DNA from: Flectonema sp. DT1601
Lineage: Eukaryota > Euglenozoa > Diplonemea > Diplonemida > Diplonemidae
Direction of reading: 5' to 3'
Assembly: GCA_964019425.1 (NCBI GenBank)
Contig: OZ025793.1
Span: forward strand, 744,001 to 808,000
DNA length: 64,000 nt
The notes beneath the pieces are model-generated. The model saw only the letters and a program-made list of their open reading frames with translations. It was not told the DNA's origin and searched no databases. Made by a program: the position numbers and the translations under genes. Positions 1 through 11,500 of the stretch are shown here, piece after piece (position 1 is the stretch's first letter; each line of letters starts with the position of its first letter).

Positions 1-2610
1 CCATGCACACCTCGCCCGCCATACACACCTCGCCCGCCATACACACCACCACCTCAGCCTCCAAAGCCAACAGCTGTGCCGACATCCGTACCAACAGCTG
101 TGCCGACATCTGTGCCAATTGTACCGACATCCGTGCCAACAGCTGTACCAACTTCTGTGCCAATTGTACCGACATCCGTACCGACAGCTGTTCCAACTTC
201 TGTGCCAATTGTACCGACATCCGTACCGACAGCTGTTCCAACTTCTGTGCCAATTGTACCGACATCCGTACCGACAGCTGTGCCAACATCCGTACCAATT
301 GTACCGACATCCGTGCCAACAGCTGTACCAACATCTGTGCCAATTGTACCGACATCCGTGCCAACAGCTGTGCCAACAGCTGTGCCAACATCTGTGCCAA
401 TTGTACCAACAGCTGTGCCAACTGTACCAACACCGCAGCCGGAAGGAGAAACGCCAACTCCACAACCCAGCCAGCCAACGCCAACTCCACCAGGCCAATC
501 AACGCCAACTCCACCCGGCCAGCCGACGCCAACTCCACCTGGGCAGTCAACGCCAACTCCACCCGGCCAGCCAACGCCAACTCCACCAGGCCAATCAACG
601 CCAACTCCACCAGGCCAATCAACGCCAACTCCACCCGGCCAGCCAACTCCAACTCCACCCGGCCAGTCAACACCAACTCCACCCGGCCAGCCAACTCCAA
701 CTCCACCCGGCCAGCCAACGCCAACTCCACAACCTGAAGATGGCAGTCAGCCAACGCCAACACCGCAGCCAGAAGGAGAAACGCCAACTCCACCCGGCCA
801 GCCAACACCACAACCTGAAGATGGCAGCCAGCCAACGCCAACACCGCAGCCGGAAGGAGAATCACCAACACCGCAGCCTGAAGAAGGAGGTGGACCAACT
901 CCCCAGCCAGAAGGCGAATCACCAACACCGCAACCTGAAGAAGGAGGTGGGCCAACTCCCCAGCCAGAAGGTGAATCACCAACACCGCAGCCTGAAGAAG
1001 GAGGTGGGCCAACTCCCCAGCCAGAAGGTGAATCACCAACACCGCAGCCTGAAGAAGGAGGTGGGCCAACTCCCCAGCCAGAAGGCGAATCACCAACTCC
1101 GCAACCCGAAGAAGGAGGTGGGCCAACTCCACAACCTGAAGGAGAAGAAGGTGGCGGACCTACTCCACAACCTGAAGGAGAAGAAGGTGGCGGACCTACT
1201 CCACAACCTGAAGGAGAAGAAGGTGGCGGACCAACTCCACAACCTGAAGGAGAAGAAGGTGGCGGACCAACTCCACAACCTGAAGGAGAAGAAGGTGGCG
1301 GACCAACTCCACAACCTGAAGGAGAAGAAGGTGGCGGACCGACTCCACAACCTGAAGGAGAAGAAGGTGGCGGACCGACTCCACAACCTGAAGGAGAAGA
1401 AGGTGGCGGACCAACTCCACAACCTGAAGGAGAAGAGGGTGGTGAATCACCAACACCGCAGCCTGAAGGAGAAGAAGGTGGCGGCGAACCTACCCCCCAA
1501 CCTGATGAAGAAGGCGAAGAAGGTGGACCGACTCCGCAACCAGAAGAAGGAGGGGAAGGACCAGGAGAAGGAGGGGAAGGACCATTTCCGGGAGAAGGGG
1601 GCGAAGGAGAACAAATCAACGCCTGCGGTGAGACTATCTCGGAGTGGGGAAGTTGCATTGCCGCACCGCACTGCTGCTCTGACGGTCTGAAGTGTTTTCA
1701 GAGAAGCGCGGGATCGGCTAGATGTGCAAAAGCTTGTGAAGGCGAGGCTTGCAGGGAATTCGGAAGTAGCGAGCCTCCAGTGTCGGGGGGAGAGCTGGGG
1801 GAGAAGGCACCTGTTTGCGGAAATTGCGAAAGCGGGAAGAAGGGAGGTGTGTACTGTACGAGTAGGGGAAAGGGTGCAAAGAACACGTGCAGTGCGATCC
1901 CGAAGTCGGGTACCTGTCCTGCTGGGAAGACGAAATGCTTTGGTAGTGCGAGCGAGGCGTCTAGAGCGAGAAAGTTGGTGCGGTTGGTGTTGAGAAGGGG
2001 AATTGATTCCTTTGCGAAGACGCAATTCGGAAACATGCTGCAGGGGTTATTTAATCCTGAGGTTCAGATATCGTTCAAATTCATCTGCCCGAGCAGCGCC
2101 TGTCCACAAGGGAGCTGTGGTGGTGCTTCGGTTGGAGATTCTTCGACGTGCTTGAAGCTTGACGGCACGGATTCGAGGAGGGCTGCTGCTCTGGAAAACG
2201 ATGGGAAGGAGGAAGGAAGTGTTGTGGCTTTTGAAATCGAAGGGGGAAGCGCTGTGGGACTGGTGCGCGCTTTCAACAAGAAGCAACTTCCCGGAGTTGT
2301 AGCCATGCACGAAGAGTGGGAGATGCAGAGAGGAGCTGCAGATGATGATGAAACTGCGGTAGAAGAAGAGAAGAGCAAGAAGGAAGATGAGAGCAGCAAG
2401 GGTTTTCTTCCTATCTTGATAACAGCTGTGTCGGTGGTTGCCGGATGTGTGTTGGTGGCTGTTGCTACCGTGTTCTACAGACGGTCGAAGGCGGCTGACG
2501 ATTTCGCTGCTAGTCACCAAGGTATCGACATGACCTCTCTGACAACGATGAGCCATCCTGCGGTCAACAACGAGGAGAAGAAAGACTTCGTTTCTGAGTT
2601 GCGCATTTGA
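1..2610 (+). CDS. GH18-like/Pro-repeat membrane protein, copy 1 (5' part outside window)
   Basis: This is the 3' part of the same gene that is complete at 3895-7227. The reading frame is open from base 1, starting inside the Pro-rich hinge (PPPCTPRPPYTPRPPY), and runs through the four linker repeat classes, the Cys-rich domain, one membrane segment and a short tail to TGA at 2608-2610. By the array period its ATG would lie 723 bases before the window. The translated part matches the other copies residue for residue as far as I can compare. An AATAAA lies at 2626-2631, just after the stop. Confidence 0.85.
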   Translation, partial: PCTPRPPYTPRPPYTPPPQPPKPTAVPTSVPTAVPTSVPIVPTSVPTAVPTSVPIVPTSVPTAVPTSVPIVPTSVPTAVPTSVPIVPTSVPTAVPTSVPIVPTSVPTAVPTSVPIVPTSVPTAVPTAVPTSVPIVPTAVPTVPTPQPEGETPTPQPSQPTPTPPGQSTPTPPGQPTPTPPGQSTPTPPGQPTPTPPGQSTPTPPGQSTPTPPGQPTPTPPGQSTPTPPGQPTPTPPGQPTPTPQPEDGSQPTPTPQPEGETPTPPGQPTPQPEDGSQPTPTPQPEGESPTPQPEEGGGPTPQPEGESPTPQPEEGGGPTPQPEGESPTPQPEEGGGPTPQPEGESPTPQPEEGGGPTPQPEGESPTPQPEEGGGPTPQPEGEEGGGPTPQPEGEEGGGPTPQPEGEEGGGPTPQPEGEEGGGPTPQPEGEEGGGPTPQPEGEEGGGPTPQPEGEEGGGPTPQPEGEEGGGPTPQPEGEEGGESPTPQPEGEEGGGEPTPQPDEEGEEGGPTPQPEEGGEGPGEGGEGPFPGEGGEGEQINACGETISEWGSCIAAPHCCSDGLKCFQRSAGSARCAKACEGEACREFGSSEPPVSGGELGEKAPVCGNCESGKKGGVYCTSRGKGAKNTCSAIPKSGTCPAGKTKCFGSASEASRARKLVRLVLRRGIDSFAKTQFGNMLQGLFNPEVQISFKFICPSSACPQGSCGGASVGDSSTCLKLDGTDSRRAAALENDGKEEGSVVAFEIEGGSAVGLVRAFNKKQLPGVVAMHEEWEMQRGAADDDETAVEEEKSKKEDESSKGFLPILITAVSVVAGCVLVAVATVFYRRSKAADDFAASHQGIDMTSLTTMSHPAVNNEEKKDFVSELRI

Positions 2611-3894
2611 GCAAAGCGGGACTCTAATAAAATAACTAGCAGTTTTTGAAGATGATGCGACTTTCAGGTGAGAATTCGCTAGAAAATAGAGTTCCCTTTG
2701 TTGGACAATTCCTTTTTCAACGAGTATCTTCATGCAATCAAATCAAGAAAAAAAAGAAGAAAAAAAAAAGAATGTTTTATATAAAATGATGTGTTTTAAT
2801 TATGATTTCCTCTCCAGTATTATATTACTAGCGGATTGCAGAAGGCCCGCTTGGCTCATTTTGCTTCCTCTTTCGTTAATCCCTTTATAAAATTATATAC
2901 CCTGAAAAAAACAGGGGAGGAATATTAGCCTGCAAGGTTTTATTTCTCAAACTCACTTCCTCACTTCCTCACCCCCTCTTACTGATGTATTGCTCTGTTA
3001 GGGTGACCGACGATCACCATGCAACCCTTTTAGTTAAATGGAAAAAGGGGAGGCCTGTCAAGCTTAATTTGTTCCCTTGCAAGGCCACTCACCCACTCAA
3101 TCTTACTGACTGTTGGGGTGATCGACGATCACTTGTTTGCCTGTCCCACTATTGTGTTGGTGACGTAGTGCTTCAAAGTGACGCACCTTTTTAATTTTCT
3201 TTTCAATCACCGTGCACCCAACTGCACGATGGTGCCTCACTCTACACCACTTTACCCAATATATCGATGGTCGATGCCTAACATACCAATGCGCTCTAAC
3301 TGATGATGGTAACTTAATTGACTTTCGGGTTGGGAATGCAACGGTTGAAGACATTCTGGCTCCGATATCCTTTTTGACGGTGCCTGCTAATAACATTAGC
3401 TAACACTCTGTCTTCTTATTCTTATTCTTATTCTAATTCTTAGATGGCTAATCATTAGCTGCTACGTTGCAACTTATTTTTATTTCTTTATCAGGGTATC
3501 GTTAAAAGTATGCGAGAGAGGAGGAGAAATGATTTTAACTTTTTTCAAAACTAGTTTTTCGATTGGGGAAGAAAAAAAAAAAAAAAAAAACGGAACTCTA
3601 AATGGAGACTCTGAAAGCGAAACATACATATCAGAGATAACCTAAGCCGGAGTTGAGAAGGTCGTCAACGGAAGGAATGAAAGTAATGGAAAGTTTGTAC
3701 CAGTACGGCAGCAGATCTGGTTTCTGGAGACTACGTTCATTTATTTAAAACTACTAAAACACTTTTGACAGTATTTGCTGTCACTGTATTCGATACTTAC
3801 ATTACGATATGTTGATTGGAATATTATTGGTGAATTCCCTTGTTGCTTTCCCTTATTATTTTCACTAAACAGTTTGCTTCTTAAAACACGAAAC
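2611..3894. other. Array 1 spacer (3' UTR, intergenic, promoter of next copy)
   Basis: No convincing gene. It begins with AATAAA, then an A-rich stretch near 2745-2775, pyrimidine-rich direct repeats of CTCACTTC near 2952-2975, a CTTATT microsatellite near 3415-3440 and an A20 run near 3571-3591. Short open frames at 2985-3194 and 3212-3403 have no recognisable protein and are probably chance. Two 15-nt interrupted palindromes are listed separately. Confidence 0.7.
3003..3133. promoter_or_regulatory. Paired 15-nt interrupted palindromes in array 1 spacer
   Basis: GTGACCGACGATCAC at 3003-3017 and GTGATCGACGATCAC at 3119-3133: two near-identical 7+1+7 dyads 116 bp apart. The same pair recurs in the following spacers at 7620-7634/7736-7750 and 12237-12251/12353-12367. 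In the outermost spacer, after 16461, the pair is kept at about 16853-16983. They look like dimer-protein binding sites, but no function is shown by the sequence. Confidence 0.35.
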
Positions 3895-6800
3895 ATGATT
3901 AAGGAAGGAATTCCACTGTTGCTGCTGTCACTCGCTCGTGGAGCTGATTGTTTTCAGAACCCCACCAGTGCTGCGTATGTCGAGAACTGGAAAACCTGCC
4001 CGACTGCTGATCAGACCGACGGGTTCAAGACGCTGTTGATCTCCTCTGCGGTAACTTATGACGGATCACCCGGTATGAACAGCTGTAACACTCAATGTGA
4101 GATCGGGAGTCCGGTTCCGGTTTGCGACAACCAAGCAAACGCAATGCTGGTATCGCAGTGGCAGTCAGATGGAAAGAAAGTCATCTTGGAGTTCGGTGAT
4201 GGCGGAATGGACGGTTCCGGTTCGCAACGGAACGGTGGCGGCAGCAGCACCACTGGCAACGACTGCTGGGAATATTGTTTTGGAAAGGAAGGGTTTGTAG
4301 CCAAGCAACTTATTGATATCGTACTCAATCAGGGATTTGATGGAATTGACGTCGACTTCAATTACCAGTCGTCGGATCCCCGAAAAAATGCGAAGGGACA
4401 GTTTTTCCTGCACGGCCTGACGCAGAAGCTTCTGCAACAGCTTCCTGCAGACAAGGAGCTCTCACACGGCATGTTGGCGAAGCCGTTCCCTGCACCGACC
4501 AATCCGACGACACCGTCTGGGCCTTCGATTAATCGTTGGAGAAGACCTCCTTCACGGAGAACCCCTCCTTCACGGAGAACCCGACCTGGTAAGCCCGGCT
4601 GCAAGCCGACTCCGCCGCCATGCACACCTCGCCCGCCATACACACCTCGCCCGCCATACACACCACCACCTCAGCCTCCAAAGCCAACAGCTGTGCCGAC
4701 ATCCGTACCAACAGCTGTGCCGACATCTGTGCCAATTGTACCGACATCCGTGCCAACAGCTGTACCAACTTCTGTGCCAATTGTACCGACATCCGTACCG
4801 ACAGCTGTTCCAACTTCTGTGCCAATTGTACCGACATCCGTACCGACAGCTGTTCCAACTTCTGTGCCAATTGTACCGACATCCGTACCGACAGCTGTGC
4901 CAACATCCGTACCAATTGTACCGACATCCGTGCCAACAGCTGTACCAACATCTGTGCCAATTGTACCGACATCCGTGCCAACAGCTGTGCCAACAGCTGT
5001 GCCAACATCTGTGCCAATTGTACCAACAGCTGTGCCAACTGTACCAACACCGCAGCCGGAAGGAGAAACGCCAACTCCACAACCCAGCCAGCCAACGCCA
5101 ACTCCACCAGGCCAATCAACGCCAACTCCACCCGGCCAGCCGACGCCAACTCCACCTGGGCAGTCAACGCCAACTCCACCCGGCCAGCCAACGCCAACTC
5201 CACCAGGCCAATCAACGCCAACTCCACCAGGCCAATCAACGCCAACTCCACCCGGCCAGCCAACTCCAACTCCACCCGGCCAGTCAACACCAACTCCACC
5301 CGGCCAGCCAACTCCAACTCCACCCGGCCAGCCAACGCCAACTCCACAACCTGAAGATGGCAGTCAGCCAACGCCAACACCGCAGCCAGAAGGAGAAACG
5401 CCAACTCCACCCGGCCAGCCAACACCACAACCTGAAGATGGCAGCCAGCCAACGCCAACACCGCAGCCGGAAGGAGAATCACCAACACCGCAGCCTGAAG
5501 AAGGAGGTGGACCAACTCCCCAGCCAGAAGGCGAATCACCAACACCGCAACCTGAAGAAGGAGGTGGGCCAACTCCCCAGCCAGAAGGTGAATCACCAAC
5601 ACCGCAGCCTGAAGAAGGAGGTGGGCCAACTCCCCAGCCAGAAGGTGAATCACCAACACCGCAGCCTGAAGAAGGAGGTGGGCCAACTCCCCAGCCAGAA
5701 GGCGAATCACCAACTCCGCAACCCGAAGAAGGAGGTGGGCCAACTCCACAACCTGAAGGAGAAGAAGGTGGCGGACCTACTCCACAACCTGAAGGAGAAG
5801 AAGGTGGCGGACCTACTCCACAACCTGAAGGAGAAGAAGGTGGCGGACCAACTCCACAACCTGAAGGAGAAGAAGGTGGCGGACCAACTCCACAACCTGA
5901 AGGAGAAGAAGGTGGCGGACCAACTCCACAACCTGAAGGAGAAGAAGGTGGCGGACCGACTCCACAACCTGAAGGAGAAGAAGGTGGCGGACCGACTCCA
6001 CAACCTGAAGGAGAAGAAGGTGGCGGACCAACTCCACAACCTGAAGGAGAAGAGGGTGGTGAATCACCAACACCGCAGCCTGAAGGAGAAGAAGGTGGCG
6101 GCGAACCTACCCCCCAACCTGATGAAGAAGGCGAAGAAGGTGGACCGACTCCGCAACCAGAAGAAGGAGGGGAAGGACCAGGAGAAGGAGGGGAAGGACC
6201 ATTTCCGGGAGAAGGGGGCGAAGGAGAACAAATCAACGCCTGCGGTGAGACTATCTCGGAGTGGGGAAGTTGCATTGCCGCACCGCACTGCTGCTCTGAC
6301 GGTCTGAAGTGTTTTCAGAGAAGCGCGGGATCGGCTAGATGTGCAAAAGCTTGTGAAGGCGAGGCTTGCAGGGAATTCGGAAGTAGCGAGCCTCCAGTGT
6401 CGGGGGGAGAGCTGGGGGAGAAGGCACCTGTTTGCGGAAATTGCGAAAGCGGGAAGAAGGGAGGTGTGTACTGTACGAGTAGGGGAAAGGGTGCAAAGAA
6501 CACGTGCAGTGCGATCCCGAAGTCGGGTACCTGTCCTGCTGGGAAGACGAAATGCTTTGGTAGTGCGAGCGAGGCGTCTAGAGCGAGAAAGTTGGTGCGG
6601 TTGGTGTTGAGAAGGGGAATTGATTCCTTTGCGAAGACGCAATTCGGAAACATGCTGCAGGGGTTATTTAATCCTGAGGTTCAGATATCGTTCAAATTCA
6701 TCTGCCCGAGCAGCGCCTGTCCACAAGGGAGCTGTGGTGGTGCTTCGGTTGGAGATTCTTCGACGTGCTTGAAGCTTGACGGCACGGATTCGAGGAGGGC

Positions 6801-7227
6801 TGCTGCTCTGGAAAACGATGGGAAGGAGGAAGGAAGTGTTGTGGCTTTTGAAATCGAAGGGGGAAGCGCTGTGGGACTGGTGCGCGCTTTCAACAAGAAG
6901 CAACTTCCCGGAGTTGTAGCCATGCACGAAGAGTGGGAGATGCAGAGAGGAGCTGCAGATGATGATGAAACTGCGGTAGAAGAAGAGAAGAGCAAGAAGG
7001 AAGATGAGAGCAGCAAGGGTTTTCTTCCTATCTTGATAACAGCTGTGTCGGTGGTTGCCGGATGTGTGTTGGTGGCTGTTGCTACCGTGTTCTACAGACG
7101 GTCGAAGGCGGCTGACGATTTCGCTGCTAGTCACCAAGGTATCGACATGACCTCTCTGACAACGATGAGCCATCCTGCGGTCAACAACGAGGAGAAGAAA
7201 GACTTCGTTTCTGAGTTGCGCATTTGA
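3895..7227 (+). CDS. Secreted GH18-like, proline-repeat, single-pass membrane protein, copy 2
   Basis: A 1110-aa product from the ATG at 3895. The frame stays open upstream to 3775, but only this ATG is followed directly by a signal peptide (MIKEGIPLLLLSLARGADC). Residues about 20-215 resemble the first half of a GH18 chitinase barrel: a strand ending FGDGG (SxGG position) and FDGIDVDFNY at about 148-157. In active GH18 enzymes the motif is DxxDxDxE; here the Glu is Asn156 and the barrel stops after about the fifth strand, so catalysis is unlikely and a sugar-binding or structural role is inferred. Residues about 263-775 are four linker classes: TAVPTSVP-type, PTPTPPGQ, GESPTPQPEEGG and GPTPQPEGEEGG. 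A Cys-rich domain starts at about 780 (CGETISEWGSC...CCSDGLKC, loosely CBM1/knottin-like). A membrane segment lies at about 1042-1064 with a 45-residue cytosolic tail. Single exon. Confidence 0.82.
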   Translation: MIKEGIPLLLLSLARGADCFQNPTSAAYVENWKTCPTADQTDGFKTLLISSAVTYDGSPGMNSCNTQCEIGSPVPVCDNQANAMLVSQWQSDGKKVILEFGDGGMDGSGSQRNGGGSSTTGNDCWEYCFGKEGFVAKQLIDIVLNQGFDGIDVDFNYQSSDPRKNAKGQFFLHGLTQKLLQQLPADKELSHGMLAKPFPAPTNPTTPSGPSINRWRRPPSRRTPPSRRTRPGKPGCKPTPPPCTPRPPYTPRPPYTPPPQPPKPTAVPTSVPTAVPTSVPIVPTSVPTAVPTSVPIVPTSVPTAVPTSVPIVPTSVPTAVPTSVPIVPTSVPTAVPTSVPIVPTSVPTAVPTSVPIVPTSVPTAVPTAVPTSVPIVPTAVPTVPTPQPEGETPTPQPSQPTPTPPGQSTPTPPGQPTPTPPGQSTPTPPGQPTPTPPGQSTPTPPGQSTPTPPGQPTPTPPGQSTPTPPGQPTPTPPGQPTPTPQPEDGSQPTPTPQPEGETPTPPGQPTPQPEDGSQPTPTPQPEGESPTPQPEEGGGPTPQPEGESPTPQPEEGGGPTPQPEGESPTPQPEEGGGPTPQPEGESPTPQPEEGGGPTPQPEGESPTPQPEEGGGPTPQPEGEEGGGPTPQPEGEEGGGPTPQPEGEEGGGPTPQPEGEEGGGPTPQPEGEEGGGPTPQPEGEEGGGPTPQPEGEEGGGPTPQPEGEEGGGPTPQPEGEEGGESPTPQPEGEEGGGEPTPQPDEEGEEGGPTPQPEEGGEGPGEGGEGPFPGEGGEGEQINACGETISEWGSCIAAPHCCSDGLKCFQRSAGSARCAKACEGEACREFGSSEPPVSGGELGEKAPVCGNCESGKKGGVYCTSRGKGAKNTCSAIPKSGTCPAGKTKCFGSASEASRARKLVRLVLRRGIDSFAKTQFGNMLQGLFNPEVQISFKFICPSSACPQGSCGGASVGDSSTCLKLDGTDSRRAAALENDGKEEGSVVAFEIEGGSAVGLVRAFNKKQLPGVVAMHEEWEMQRGAADDDETAVEEEKSKKEDESSKGFLPILITAVSVVAGCVLVAVATVFYRRSKAADDFAASHQGIDMTSLTTMSHPAVNNEEKKDFVSELRI

Positions 7228-8511
7228 GCAAAGCGGGACTCTAATAAAATAACTAGCAGTTTTTGAAGATGATGCGACTTTCAGGTGAGAATTCGCTAGA
7301 AAATAGAGTTCCCTTTGTTGGACAATTCCTTTTTCAACGAGTATCTTCATGCAATCAAATCAAGAAAAAAAAGAAGAAAAAAAAAAGAATGTTTTATATA
7401 AAATGATGTGTTTTAATTATGATTTCCTCTCCAGTATTATATTACTAGCGGATTGCAGAAGGCCCGCTTGGCTCATTTTGCTTCCTCTTTCGTTAATCCC
7501 TTTATAAAATTATATACCCTGAAAAAAACAGGGGAGGAATATTAGCCTGCAAGGTTTTATTTCTCAAACTCACTTCCTCACTTCCTCACCCCCTCTTACT
7601 GATGTATTGCTCTGTTAGGGTGACCGACGATCACCATGCAACCCTTTTAGTTAAATGGAAAAAGGGGAGGCCTGTCAAGCTTAATTTGTTCCCTTGCAAG
7701 GCCACTCACCCACTCAATCTTACTGACTGTTGGGGTGATCGACGATCACTTGTTTGCCTGTCCCACTATTGTGTTGGTGACGTAGTGCTTCAAAGTGACG
7801 CACCTTTTTAATTTTCTTTTCAATCACCGTGCACCCAACTGCACGATGGTGCCTCACTCTACACCACTTTACCCAATATATCGATGGTCGATGCCTAACA
7901 TACCAATGCGCTCTAACTGATGATGGTAACTTAATTGACTTTCGGGTTGGGAATGCAACGGTTGAAGACATTCTGGCTCCGATATCCTTTTTGACGGTGC
8001 CTGCTAATAACATTAGCTAACACTCTGTCTTCTTATTCTTATTCTTATTCTAATTCTTAGATGGCTAATCATTAGCTGCTACGTTGCAACTTATTTTTAT
8101 TTCTTTATCAGGGTATCGTTAAAAGTATGCGAGAGAGGAGGAGAAATGATTTTAACTTTTTTCAAAACTAGTTTTTCGATTGGGGAAGAAAAAAAAAAAA
8201 AAAAAAACGGAACTCTAAATGGAGACTCTGAAAGCGAAACATACATATCAGAGATAACCTAAGCCGGAGTTGAGAAGGTCGTCAACGGAAGGAATGAAAG
8301 TAATGGAAAGTTTGTACCAGTACGGCAGCAGATCTGGTTTCTGGAGACTACGTTCATTTATTTAAAACTACTAAAACACTTTTGACAGTATTTGCTGTCA
8401 CTGTATTCGATACTTACATTACGATATGTTGATTGGAATATTATTGGTGAATTCCCTTGTTGCTTTCCCTTATTATTTTCACTAAACAGTTTGCTTCTTA
8501 AAACACGAAAC
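7228..8511. other. Array 1 spacer, second copy
   Basis: Same content as the spacer at 2611-3894: AATAAA at 7243-7248, A-rich block, CTTATT microsatellite, A20 run, dyads at 7620 and 7736. No gene recognised. Confidence 0.7.
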
Positions 8512-11500
8512 ATGATTAAGGAAGGAATTCCACTGTTGCTGCTGTCACTCGCTCGTGGAGCTGATTGTTTTCAGAACCCCACCAGTGCTGCGTATGTCGA
8601 GAACTGGAAAACCTGCCCGACTGCTGATCAGACCGACGGGTTCAAGACGCTGTTGATCTCCTCTGCGGTAACTTATGACGGATCACCCGGTATGAACAGC
8701 TGTAACACTCAATGTGAGATCGGGAGTCCGGTTCCGGTTTGCGACAACCAAGCAAACGCAATGCTGGTATCGCAGTGGCAGTCAGATGGAAAGAAAGTCA
8801 TCTTGGAGTTCGGTGATGGCGGAATGGACGGTTCCGGTTCGCAACGGAACGGTGGCGGCAGCAGCACCACTGGCAACGACTGCTGGGAATATTGTTTTGG
8901 AAAGGAAGGGTTTGTAGCCAAGCAACTTATTGATATCGTACTCAATCAGGGATTTGATGGAATTGACGTCGACTTCAATTACCAGTCGTCGGATCCCCGA
9001 AAAAATGCGAAGGGACAGTTTTTCCTGCACGGCCTGACGCAGAAGCTTCTGCAACAGCTTCCTGCAGACAAGGAGCTCTCACACGGCATGTTGGCGAAGC
9101 CGTTCCCTGCACCGACCAATCCGACGACACCGTCTGGGCCTTCGATTAATCGTTGGAGAAGACCTCCTTCACGGAGAACCCCTCCTTCACGGAGAACCCG
9201 ACCTGGTAAGCCCGGCTGCAAGCCGACTCCGCCGCCATGCACACCTCGCCCGCCATACACACCTCGCCCGCCATACACACCACCACCTCAGCCTCCAAAG
9301 CCAACAGCTGTGCCGACATCCGTACCAACAGCTGTGCCGACATCTGTGCCAATTGTACCGACATCCGTGCCAACAGCTGTACCAACTTCTGTGCCAATTG
9401 TACCGACATCCGTACCGACAGCTGTTCCAACTTCTGTGCCAATTGTACCGACATCCGTACCGACAGCTGTTCCAACTTCTGTGCCAATTGTACCGACATC
9501 CGTACCGACAGCTGTGCCAACATCCGTACCAATTGTACCGACATCCGTGCCAACAGCTGTACCAACATCTGTGCCAATTGTACCGACATCCGTGCCAACA
9601 GCTGTGCCAACAGCTGTGCCAACATCTGTGCCAATTGTACCAACAGCTGTGCCAACTGTACCAACACCGCAGCCGGAAGGAGAAACGCCAACTCCACAAC
9701 CCAGCCAGCCAACGCCAACTCCACCAGGCCAATCAACGCCAACTCCACCCGGCCAGCCGACGCCAACTCCACCTGGGCAGTCAACGCCAACTCCACCCGG
9801 CCAGCCAACGCCAACTCCACCAGGCCAATCAACGCCAACTCCACCAGGCCAATCAACGCCAACTCCACCCGGCCAGCCAACTCCAACTCCACCCGGCCAG
9901 TCAACACCAACTCCACCCGGCCAGCCAACTCCAACTCCACCCGGCCAGCCAACGCCAACTCCACAACCTGAAGATGGCAGTCAGCCAACGCCAACACCGC
10001 AGCCAGAAGGAGAAACGCCAACTCCACCCGGCCAGCCAACACCACAACCTGAAGATGGCAGCCAGCCAACGCCAACACCGCAGCCGGAAGGAGAATCACC
10101 AACACCGCAGCCTGAAGAAGGAGGTGGACCAACTCCCCAGCCAGAAGGCGAATCACCAACACCGCAACCTGAAGAAGGAGGTGGGCCAACTCCCCAGCCA
10201 GAAGGTGAATCACCAACACCGCAGCCTGAAGAAGGAGGTGGGCCAACTCCCCAGCCAGAAGGTGAATCACCAACACCGCAGCCTGAAGAAGGAGGTGGGC
10301 CAACTCCCCAGCCAGAAGGCGAATCACCAACTCCGCAACCCGAAGAAGGAGGTGGGCCAACTCCACAACCTGAAGGAGAAGAAGGTGGCGGACCTACTCC
10401 ACAACCTGAAGGAGAAGAAGGTGGCGGACCTACTCCACAACCTGAAGGAGAAGAAGGTGGCGGACCAACTCCACAACCTGAAGGAGAAGAAGGTGGCGGA
10501 CCAACTCCACAACCTGAAGGAGAAGAAGGTGGCGGACCAACTCCACAACCTGAAGGAGAAGAAGGTGGCGGACCGACTCCACAACCTGAAGGAGAAGAAG
10601 GTGGCGGACCGACTCCACAACCTGAAGGAGAAGAAGGTGGCGGACCAACTCCACAACCTGAAGGAGAAGAGGGTGGTGAATCACCAACACCGCAGCCTGA
10701 AGGAGAAGAAGGTGGCGGCGAACCTACCCCCCAACCTGATGAAGAAGGCGAAGAAGGTGGACCGACTCCGCAACCAGAAGAAGGAGGGGAAGGACCAGGA
10801 GAAGGAGGGGAAGGACCATTTCCGGGAGAAGGGGGCGAAGGAGAACAAATCAACGCCTGCGGTGAGACTATCTCGGAGTGGGGAAGTTGCATTGCCGCAC
10901 CGCACTGCTGCTCTGACGGTCTGAAGTGTTTTCAGAGAAGCGCGGGATCGGCTAGATGTGCAAAAGCTTGTGAAGGCGAGGCTTGCAGGGAATTCGGAAG
11001 TAGCGAGCCTCCAGTGTCGGGGGGAGAGCTGGGGGAGAAGGCACCTGTTTGCGGAAATTGCGAAAGCGGGAAGAAGGGAGGTGTGTACTGTACGAGTAGG
11101 GGAAAGGGTGCAAAGAACACGTGCAGTGCGATCCCGAAGTCGGGTACCTGTCCTGCTGGGAAGACGAAATGCTTTGGTAGTGCGAGCGAGGCGTCTAGAG
11201 CGAGAAAGTTGGTGCGGTTGGTGTTGAGAAGGGGAATTGATTCCTTTGCGAAGACGCAATTCGGAAACATGCTGCAGGGGTTATTTAATCCTGAGGTTCA
11301 GATATCGTTCAAATTCATCTGCCCGAGCAGCGCCTGTCCACAAGGGAGCTGTGGTGGTGCTTCGGTTGGAGATTCTTCGACGTGCTTGAAGCTTGACGGC
11401 ACGGATTCGAGGAGGGCTGCTGCTCTGGAAAACGATGGGAAGGAGGAAGGAAGTGTTGTGGCTTTTGAAATCGAAGGGGGAAGCGCTGTGGGACTGGTGC

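Larger units (their letters stand above)
2611..7227 (+). repeat. 4617-bp tandem unit 1 (spacer + gene)
   Basis: Stop-to-stop period is exactly 4617 bp (2610, 7227, 11844, 16461). Each unit holds a 1284-bp spacer and one complete gene. Sequence by eye is identical between units, including poly-A runs and linker repeat numbers, so duplication or homogenisation was very recent. Confidence 0.95.

Noticed and set aside
1-740. CRISPR-like spacing of short repeats
   Set aside because: Repeats are contiguous codon repeats of a linker without unique spacers, in a eukaryotic gene.
747-1658. Long - strand open frames across the Pro-rich linker (and copies in other units)
   Set aside because: Explained by stop-free codon-periodic repeats; no start context, no domain.
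2985-3403. Short frames in array 1 spacers
   Set aside because: Repeated only because the spacer is repeated; no protein features, and they decay in the outermost spacer.
3775-3894. Upstream in-frame extension of the GH18-like gene
   Set aside because: No ATG until 3895, which is directly followed by a good signal peptide.
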